From an uncultured Coriobacteriales bacterium (GTDB taxonomy: Bacteria > Actinomycetota > Coriobacteriia > Coriobacteriales > UMGS124), in the NCBI GenBank assembly GCA_903789505.1, contig CAIFEU010000034.1, positions 1-19,558 of the forward strand: 19,558 nucleotides of DNA, in the 5' to 3' direction. The translations under genes and the position numbers were made by a program. The notes beneath the pieces are model-generated. The model ran no database searches and had not been told where the DNA came from. It saw only the letters and a list, made by a program, of their open reading frames with translations. Positions within the stretch are counted from its first letter, which is position 1; each line of letters begins with the position of its first letter. Positions 14,164 through 19,558 of the stretch are shown here, one piece after another.

Positions 14164-15153
14164 TCAGAGCGTGCCGGTGTAGCCCGCCGTCTCGAGGATC
14201 GCCCGCGCGTCCGCCTCGCCCATCTTCTTGAGGAAGCCGTCGTCGGAGAGCAGCTCGCGGTCGCCTTCGTTGGAGAGGAACGCGTGCTCGACGAGGACCG
14301 CCGGGATGCCGTACTTGCGCGGCCAGCGCACCATGGCGTAGTAGTCGCTGACGTTGGAGGTGTCGCCGGGATAGGCGTACTTCGCCTGCGTTGCGTCGTT
14401 GGGGTCGATGTACAGCTCTTGGGAGACGGCGCCGTTGCTGTTCAGGCCGATCGCCGTGAGCTCGCCGATGACGTTGTTGGCCAGGGCGGTCGCGGGCACG
14501 GTGGTGGTCTGCTCCAGGTACGAGGTCTGGTCGGTGGGGCGGTACACCGTCACACCGCTGAGGCCCGGGTCCTGGTCGTTGTAGTTGATGTGCACGCTCA
14601 GCAGAGCGTCGGCGCCGGCGTTCACGGCTACCTGCGTGCGGTCCTCCAGCGTCGGGTTGGTGGTGCGCCCGCGCGTGAGGACGACCGTGACGCCGTGGTC
14701 CTCGAGGTAGCCGACGCAGTAGTTCGCCACCGTCCAGCAGATGTCGGCCTCGACCAGCCCCGACTCCTCGGTGCCGCTGTCGTCCCCGCCGTGGCCCGGA
14801 TCGATGGCGACGGTGAGCGTGCCGTCGTCCCCCACGGGAATCGCGCCCCCGGAGAACTGCGACGAGGGGTTGCCCGAGGCGTCCGACGAGTCGCCGTTGT
14901 CGGGTTGGGGGTCGTCGTCGGAGTGATGCGAGCACGAGCTCAGCCGCAGCCCGATGGCGACGCCCAGCGCCACGACGCCCGCGGCGCCTAGCGCGAGGGT
15001 GCGCCGGGAGAGGACGGGGCCGCCGGGGGCGGCGTCGCTGCCGGCGTCCCCCTGCTCGCCCTGGCCGGGCTCTCGAGGGGGCCGGGACGCGTCGGCGTCG
15101 CGAGCGGTGGTATGGGGGCGATCCGTGCAATCGTGGTTAAGGCGGTAAGACAT
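14164..15153 (-). CDS. Membrane-anchored N-acetylmuramoyl-L-alanine amidase (Amidase_3)
   Basis: This 329-residue cell-wall hydrolase cleaves the bond between N-acetylmuramic acid and the peptide stem. A long polar N-terminus (1-47) precedes SRRTLALGAAGVVALGVAIGLRLSSCS (49-75). This is a Tat-like twin Arg and a single hydrophobic segment ending in LSSC, which could be either an uncleaved anchor or a lipobox. An Asp/Ser-rich linker follows (76-110). The Amidase_3 domain holds the zinc ligands His121 (DPGHGG), Glu135 (GLVEAD) and His188 (SVHINY), and the catalytic Glu289 (VLVEHAFLSNEGD). All are present, so it should be active outside the membrane. ATG 15153 has only a weak AGGG upstream. The frame remains open further (to 15465), but that part shows no gene-like sequence. 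Confidence 0.88.
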   Translation of the reverse strand: MSYRLNHDCTDRPHTTARDADASRPPREPGQGEQGDAGSDAAPGGPVLSRRTLALGAAGVVALGVAIGLRLSSCSHHSDDDPQPDNGDSSDASGNPSSQFSGGAIPVGDDGTLTVAIDPGHGGDDSGTEESGLVEADICWTVANYCVGYLEDHGVTVVLTRGRTTNPTLEDRTQVAVNAGADALLSVHINYNDQDPGLSGVTVYRPTDQTSYLEQTTTVPATALANNVIGELTAIGLNSNGAVSQELYIDPNDATQAKYAYPGDTSNVSDYYAMVRWPRKYGIPAVLVEHAFLSNEGDRELLSDDGFLKKMGEADARAILETAGYTGTL

Positions 15154-15463
15154 CCTGTGCGCCCTGGGTGTTGATGATGGCTTGTTGGGGGAGTGTCGCG
15201 CCCGCGGGCGGGAGCCAGGCCCCCGTCCGTTTCGGCATCGCCTAATATATCGCGGGAACGCCGGGGCGCACCGCTGAAAAGGCATCAGGTCCTGCGAACG
15301 GCATCCGCCGCCCGCAGGACCTTCCGCGGCACCGCCGGGACGGCTGGGCCCGTCACGCGCGGGCGGGCGGACCGGCGGCGTGTGCGCGTCCCGAGAGGGT
15401 GCGGCGCCGCACGTGCCGGGCGTTCCGGGGCGGGGCGTGACGACGGGCGACGGGGGCGACGAC
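15154..15463. other. Intergenic region between divergent genes, with a 10-bp inverted repeat
   Basis: These 310 bases separate the amidase gene (-) from the small + strand gene. On the minus strand TATATT (15249-15244) is a likely -10 box for the amidase, about 90 bases from its ATG. AGGTCCTGCG (15287-15296) and CGCAGGACCT (15313-15322) form a perfect 10-bp stem with a 16-base loop. Read on the minus strand it is followed by TTTT after a few bases. No additional gene is seen. Confidence 0.45.
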
Positions 15464-15832
15464 ATGGCTGACGCGGCAGGCGCGGACGAGGCGAGGGGCG
15501 CGACGGGACCCGGCGGCAGGGTGCCGCCGCAGGTGACCTACTCGCCGGAGCTCGTGCGGTACATGCGGCGCAAGGGCTTCGACCACATCGCCATGGAGCT
15601 GCTCAGCCCCATGGGGGCGACCGCCGACTCGACGGAGCTCTACACGCGCTTCGTGCGCGAGCCTGAGGCCGCCAAGCTGCGGCAGCGCGGCTGGCGCTGC
15701 CTGCCGGGCGAGTGCGGCGACATCCTGATCGGCCGCGGCGTGGAGTACGACGACCGGATCGAGCTCGGCCTGCGCAGCTTCCTCGGGCTCAAGGACATCA
15801 CGGTCAAGGGCATCTACGCCTGGCGCTTCTAG
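15464..15832 (+). CDS. Small protein, possibly HesB/CC-Se-like fold
   Basis: This protein has 122 residues. After a Gly/Ala-rich leader (1-22), VTYSPELVRYMRRKG (26-40) is followed by IAMELLSPMGA and then DILIGRGVEYDDRIELGLRSFLGLKDITVKGIYAW. The order (sp-E-l-v-r-Y-h-r-k-k-G, a beta strand, then dd-x-I-x-l-x-l-x-x-F-l-G-h-K-x-h-x-V-x-G-I) reminds me of the HesB-like CC/Se-motif family of small proteins. The diagnostic Cys-Cys or Cys-Sec pair is absent; its only two Cys are in CLPGEC. The assignment is therefore weak. ATG 15464 is chosen with GGGGG about 7-12 bases upstream; GTG 15437 is a possible alternative. It has no operon partner. No signal peptide is seen. Confidence 0.6.
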   Translation: MADAAGADEARGATGPGGRVPPQVTYSPELVRYMRRKGFDHIAMELLSPMGATADSTELYTRFVREPEAAKLRQRGWRCLPGECGDILIGRGVEYDDRIELGLRSFLGLKDITVKGIYAWRF

Positions 15833-15870
15833 CGGGGTCGGGCGCGACGGCGGCGGGCCGCTGGGCGCGC

Positions 15871-15899
15871 CTGCCGCGGCAGCGGAAGGGGCCGGCCCC
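15871..15899. terminator. Palindromic cluster between convergent genes
   Basis: CTGCCGCGGCAG (15871-15882) and GGGGCCGGCCCC (15888-15899) are two perfect 12-bp palindromes, 38 and 55 bases after the stop of the small gene. The flavoprotein gene converges from the other side. Termination in both directions is plausible, although neither palindrome is followed by a T-run. Confidence 0.35.
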
Positions 15900-16030
15900 G
15901 GATGAAGCGTCGGGACCGACCCCTGTCATGGCGCCGTCGGGGCGCCCCTCGCCTGCGTCTCGCGCCCCGCCCGCACCCTCCTGCGCCTCTCAGCGGGTCG
16001 GGCGGGTGGGGACGCGGTCGCGCCGCGCCG

Positions 16031-17827
16031 CTACTTGCCGGCGGCGGCGTTCTCTCCGGCGATCTTGCCGAACGTCACGCACATGGCGCACGACAGCCCC
16101 TTGAGAGAGATCGGGTACTGGACGTTGAAGCGGCCGCCCTGCGGCGCGCCGCAGACGTACAGCCCGGGGATGATCTGGCGGTCGGTGTTGTACACGTGGC
16201 AGTCGGCGTCCGACTCGAGGCCGCCCAGGTTGGCCAGGATCAGGGCCTCGCCGCACTCGGCTGCGTAGAACGGTGGGTTCTCGAGGGCGAACAGGCGCTG
16301 GCTGCTCTTGTAGAAGTCGGTGTCCTCGCCGGCCTTGCACAGCTCGTTGTAGCGCTCGATCGACTCCTTGGCGGCGTCGACGTCCATGTCGGGAATCTGG
16401 GCGAGCAGGTCGTCGATCGTGTCGGCGGTCAGGCAGCGGCCCTCGTCGACCGCCGACTGGATGTCGTCGGGCGTGCGGACGTTGATGCGTAGGCCGGAGG
16501 CGGTGTAGTCGGGCAGGGCCTCGTCGCGGTAGTAGCAGGCCACGCCGTGCGCCGCGGGGAAGTACTGCAGCTGGTCGGGCCACGACGCGTCGAAGAACTG
16601 GTACGCCTTGCGCTGCGGCTGCAGCTCGACCTGGTTCTCGAGCTGCTGTCCGGCGATGTCCTCGTTCATGAAGCGCTTGCCGTCGAGGTTGAGCCACAGG
16701 TAGCCGTTGTTGCCGATGACGCCGCGGCCGTCCGGGCCGGCGCCGCCGCCCATGTGGTGGATCATCGGCGCGTGCCACTGCTCGATCGCCGCGCCCGCCC
16801 AGGCTCCCATCTTGTGCCCGTCGCCCACGTTGGTGTGGTTGCCGTCGGCGTCGAGGTCAAGGCTCAGGGTCTGGATTCCGTTCTCGACGACTTGCGGCGA
16901 GAAGTACTTCATCATCTCGTCGTTGCACAGGTAGTCGCCGGTGGCCAGGATGACGGCCTTGGCGTTGCACTTGATGTACTTGTCGGAGCCGTGCGCCTGG
17001 CCGTACGCACCCACGACCGCGCCGCTCGCGTCGGTGATGAGCTCGACGCCTCTGGTGTCGAAGCGGACGTCCGCCCCCTTGTCAACGGCGACCTGCAGAT
17101 TGGCCTTCTGGACGGTCAGCAGGCTGCTGAAGCCGACCGAGGTCGGGTAGCAGGGCATGTCCTCCTTGGTGTAGTCGTAGCTTTCCAGCATCGGCACGAA
17201 GTACGGATACAGGTAGTTGCTCTGGCTCTCCTCGGGGATGTCCTCGTAGGACTCGCTGGCGATGTACAGGTCGGTCGAGGGCTCGATGAACCAGTCGAGC
17301 GTGGCGCCGGAGTCGTCAGCCCAGCGCTTGATGATGTCGTACTTGCAGTGGTGGCTGCACTCGCCCATGTGCATGTTGATGATCGTCTTCTTGTCGAGGT
17401 ACCCGTCGCCGCGGCCCCACTTGGCCTGGGTCTGCCCGCCGAGGATGGCCATGTCGCTGGAGACGCTGTTGATCTGCGAGGACGCCTCGAATGCGACGAC
17501 CTTCGCGCCGCTCTCCGCGGCAGCGCGCGCGGCGGGCACGCCGGCGGCGCCCAGGCCGATGACGAGGACGTCGCAGTCGACGGTCTCCTCGACGTCGGAG
17601 TCGGAGATCTGAGGCTTCTCGCCCAGCCAAGGCATGACGCCGGTGCCGTCGTAGCCCACGGTGGTGGCGTCGCCCGCGTCTGCCGCGGAGCTGGCGGACG
17701 CCTTGTCGGCGGCGGCGCTGTCGGCCGCCAGGGCGCTGCCGACGCCTGCCGCGGCGACGGCCGTGGCGGTGACGCCCCCTGCCGCTGCGACGAAGGCGCG
17801 GCGGGTCATGCTGTCTTCAGTTGCCAT
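16031..17827 (-). CDS. Tat-exported FAD-dependent reductase, fumarate-reductase-like superfamily
   Basis: This 598-residue flavoprotein has a Tat signal MTRRAFVAAAGGVTATAVAA (7-26), with cleavage near ALAA-DS (32-37). An Ala/Ser/Asp-rich spacer and the FAD-binding dinucleotide fold DVLVIGLGAAGVPAARAAAESGAKVVAFE (86-114) follow. Later FAD_binding_2 motifs are AVILATGDY (291-299), LDGKRFMNED (381-390), LGGLESDADC (534-543) and IPGLYVCGAPQGGRF (553-567). There is no CxxCH heme domain and no FMN-binding domain, so electrons must come from a partner protein. The Arg of the TTRD motif and the HHTMGG His of Shewanella fumarate reductase are not conserved (Gly393 and Ala532-Asn533 region), so the substrate is probably not fumarate. 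The start at 17827 has AAGGAG just upstream. It is divergent from an APC permease. Confidence 0.88.
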   Translation of the reverse strand: MATEDSMTRRAFVAAAGGVTATAVAAAGVGSALAADSAAADKASASSAADAGDATTVGYDGTGVMPWLGEKPQISDSDVEETVDCDVLVIGLGAAGVPAARAAAESGAKVVAFEASSQINSVSSDMAILGGQTQAKWGRGDGYLDKKTIINMHMGECSHHCKYDIIKRWADDSGATLDWFIEPSTDLYIASESYEDIPEESQSNYLYPYFVPMLESYDYTKEDMPCYPTSVGFSSLLTVQKANLQVAVDKGADVRFDTRGVELITDASGAVVGAYGQAHGSDKYIKCNAKAVILATGDYLCNDEMMKYFSPQVVENGIQTLSLDLDADGNHTNVGDGHKMGAWAGAAIEQWHAPMIHHMGGGAGPDGRGVIGNNGYLWLNLDGKRFMNEDIAGQQLENQVELQPQRKAYQFFDASWPDQLQYFPAAHGVACYYRDEALPDYTASGLRINVRTPDDIQSAVDEGRCLTADTIDDLLAQIPDMDVDAAKESIERYNELCKAGEDTDFYKSSQRLFALENPPFYAAECGEALILANLGGLESDADCHVYNTDRQIIPGLYVCGAPQGGRFNVQYPISLKGLSCAMCVTFGKIAGENAAAGK

Positions 17828-18165
17828 AGCTTCTCCTTCCGTTTGGGATTCGCCCGGGACGCACCCCGACCGGGGCGGGCGGCGCAGGCGGCCGCGCGGG
17901 GCGGAATCGGGAATCGAGGCGGTGCCCCACCCGCGCGCGGAGCAGCCCGTTCCGTGCGATTCCGCCGGCCTGTTCGGCATCCTCGCGCCTCGGGCGCCTG
18001 TGCCTAATGTACACCGCACCGCGTCTGATTTCCGGCTTCAACGTTTCGAAATAGGCGCATAACAAGCGCGATTTTCGGCGCTCCTATACTCCGGCTCAGC
18101 ACGAGCAGAAACGACTCGTGAGCTGCCGCGTTCCTGTGAACGCGCGTGAAGAGGAGGGAGCGACC
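17828..18165. promoter_or_regulatory. Divergent control region between flavoprotein and permease genes
   Basis: These 338 bases hold both promoters. TATACT (18085-18090) is a good + strand -10 box, giving a leader of about 70 bases for the permease. For the flavoprotein, TACATT on the minus strand (around 18005-18010) is a possible -10 with a leader of roughly 170 bases. Between them lie TTTCGAAA (18044-18051) and the dyad AGCGC/GCGCT (18065-18082), placed where a regulator could act on both genes. The stretch 17850-18000 is GC-rich with no gene seen in it. Confidence 0.45.
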
Positions 18166-19509
18166 ATGGCAGAGCAAGGCAAGCTTCAGCGCTCGCTCAA
18201 GGCAGGCGACCTGGTTCTCTACGGCCTGATTTTCATGATCCCCATCGCACCCATCGCCTACTACGTGGACCAGGCGGGCGGGACCAGCGGGATGGTGGCG
18301 CTGGCGTACCTCATCGGCGCGCTGGCGATGCTGTTCACCGGCTTCAGCTATGCCGCGATGTCAAAGCGGTTCCCGTACGCGGGCTCCGTGTACAACTACG
18401 TGCAGAAGGGCCTGGAGAAGGCCGACGTGGGCTTCATCGCCGGGTGGTCCATGGTGCTCGACTACATCCTGCTGCCCACCGTCACGAACCTCGTGGGCGC
18501 CTCCTACGCCAACGCGCTCATCCCCGCCATCCCGGTGTGGGCGTGGACGCTCATCTTCACGGCGATCATCACCACGGTGAACGTGCTCGGCGTCAAGTTT
18601 CTCTCGCGCCTCTCGCGGGTGTTCTTCGTGCTTCAGGCCATCGTCATCGTGTGGCTGGCCGCGGCCGTCATCTACGAGGTGGCCACCGGCGGCGCGAGCT
18701 TCTCGATCACCCCGTTCTACAATGCCGACGCGTTCGACGCGCAGACCATCGTCTCGGCCACCGGTCTGGTGGTGCTGAGCTTCCTGGGCTTCGACGCCAT
18801 CAGCACGCTGGCCGAGGAGGTCGACGAGCCGCGCAAGACGGTGGGCCGCGGCGTCATCGCCTCCATCGCGCTCATCAGCCTGCTGTTCGTCGCTGAGGCG
18901 TTCTTCCTGGGCTCCATCCCCGGGGTCGACTACGCTGACAACCCCGACGCGGTCGCCCTTATGAGCAACCTCACGCTGGGCGGGCCGGCGCTGTCGCTCT
19001 TCACGCAGATCGTGCTCGTGCTCTCGTTCCCGCTCGCCTCGGGCGAGGAGTGCATGGCATCGGCGTCGCGCATTCTGTTCTCCATGGGTCGCGACGGCGT
19101 GCTCCCCAAGCAGCTGGGCTACGTGCACCCCAAGTTCCACACCCCCGTCGTCGCCGTGGGCGTGATCGCGGCCCTGACGTGCGTCCTCTCGCTGTGCATG
19201 GACCTCTCGCTGCTCTCCACGCTCGTGGCGTTCGGCGCGCTGTTCGGGTTCCTGCTGCTCAACGTCACGGTGGTGTACCGGCTGTTCATCAAGGGCGAGC
19301 GTACGGCCAAGAGCTTTGTGACGCACGTCGTCTCGCCGGTCATCGGGTTCGCCGTCTGCGCCTACATGTTCTTCGTGGGGCTCTCGCCCGCGGCGTGGGC
19401 GGTGGGCTGCGCCTGGCTGCTGGCGGGCGTGGTGATCCTCGCCCTGCGCACGCACGGATTCAAGGTGCCGGCGCCGCAGATTGACCTGGACGCGGAGGTC
19501 GCCGCGTAG
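18166..19509 (+). CDS. APC-superfamily amino acid/amine permease (PuuP-like)
   Basis: This 447-residue integral membrane transporter has about 12 hydrophobic segments. Family signs are LKAGDLVLYGLIFMIPIAPI (11-30), MSKRFPYAGSVYNYVQKGL (65-83), the segment VGFIAGWSMVLDYILLPT (88-105), and SFLGFDAISTLAEEVDEPRK (205-224), the typical loop of APC permeases. The overall pattern resembles E. coli putrescine importer PuuP, but the substrate could be another amine or amino acid. ATG 18166 has GAGGAGGGA about 7 bases upstream. An in-frame GTG at 18118 has no such site. Its position back to back with the exported reductase suggests shared regulation. Import of a related compound is an inference only. 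Confidence 0.9.
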   Translation: MAEQGKLQRSLKAGDLVLYGLIFMIPIAPIAYYVDQAGGTSGMVALAYLIGALAMLFTGFSYAAMSKRFPYAGSVYNYVQKGLEKADVGFIAGWSMVLDYILLPTVTNLVGASYANALIPAIPVWAWTLIFTAIITTVNVLGVKFLSRLSRVFFVLQAIVIVWLAAAVIYEVATGGASFSITPFYNADAFDAQTIVSATGLVVLSFLGFDAISTLAEEVDEPRKTVGRGVIASIALISLLFVAEAFFLGSIPGVDYADNPDAVALMSNLTLGGPALSLFTQIVLVLSFPLASGEECMASASRILFSMGRDGVLPKQLGYVHPKFHTPVVAVGVIAALTCVLSLCMDLSLLSTLVAFGALFGFLLLNVTVVYRLFIKGERTAKSFVTHVVSPVIGFAVCAYMFFVGLSPAAWAVGCAWLLAGVVILALRTHGFKVPAPQIDLDAEVAA

Positions 19510-19528
19510 GCGGACGCTGCCGGCGCGG

Positions 19529-19545
19529 GGCCCGCGATGCGGGCC
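19529..19545 (+). terminator. Hairpin after the permease gene
   Basis: GGCCCGC and GCGGGCC form a perfect 7-bp stem with a GAT loop, 20 bases after the stop. CGGCGC/GGCCGGCGC sequences outside it can extend the pairing. The window ends too soon to see a T-run. Confidence 0.45.
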
Positions 19546-19558
19546 GGCGCGGCTGATG

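Noticed and set aside
16547..18007. Long open frame (486 codons) on the + strand opposite the flavoprotein gene
   Set aside because: The composition is rich in Val, Asp and His with no recognisable motif, and the opposite strand encodes a complete FAD enzyme.
17828..18019. N-terminal extension of the flavoprotein to 18019
   Set aside because: The extension is Arg/Gly/Pro-rich and would bury the Tat signal. A strong ribosome binding site precedes the ATG at 17827.
18361..19455. Long open frame on the - strand opposite the permease gene
   Set aside because: It is a His/Glu/Arg-rich shadow, and the + strand encodes a complete 12-segment transporter.

Overview
This is a very GC-rich bacterial chromosome segment with strong G/C third-position bias. 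It most resembles the gut actinobacterial class Coriobacteriia, probably Eggerthellaceae. The main pointers are a Tat-exported, single-domain FAD reductase of the fumarate-reductase-like superfamily beside an APC permease, a DUF3159 actinobacterial membrane protein, and several Tat-type signal sequences. The taxon is inferred from gene content; there is no rRNA or tRNA gene to confirm it.

Layout. (a) 3-2894, + strand: a tightly coupled cassette with 4-bp stop/start overlaps. It holds the tail of an unknown gene split by an in-frame TAG, a TIGR04283-type GT2 glycosyltransferase, a TIGR04282-type CofC-like transferase, and an APH/choline-kinase-fold phosphotransferase. (b) 2961-4480, - strand: a HipB-HipA toxin-antitoxin operon with two palindromic operator-like sites, one over the predicted transcription start and one over the hipB start codon. 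(c) 4912-5988: an unknown secreted protein. (d) 6149-7671: an AAA+/DUF4143 ATPase preceded by two abutting 32-bp imperfect repeats. (e) 7857-8696: DUF3159 membrane protein. (f) 8917-11211: a large Tat-exported protein with a C-terminal DUF3298/RsiV-like region, preceded by a strong stem-loop and followed by a terminator-like hairpin. (g) 11421-12296: an unusual protein with an EF-hand loop, a coiled coil and an Asp5-Cys repeat. (h) 12501-15153, - strand: asparaginyl-tRNA synthetase and a membrane-anchored N-acetylmuramoyl-L-alanine amidase. (i) 15464-15832: a small protein of uncertain family. (j) 16031-19509: a divergent pair, a Tat flavoprotein reductase and a PuuP-like permease.

How the genes fit together. 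The only clear housekeeping genes are asnS and the amidase. The sugar-transferase/kinase cassette looks like one biosynthetic unit whose product cannot be read from sequence. The flavoprotein and permease look like a reductase and its substrate importer. Its catalytic positions differ from those of true fumarate reductases, so the electron acceptor is unknown. HipBA and the DUF4143 ATPase sit in accessory positions with AT-richer control regions. Nothing here is a phage, transposon or CRISPR array.
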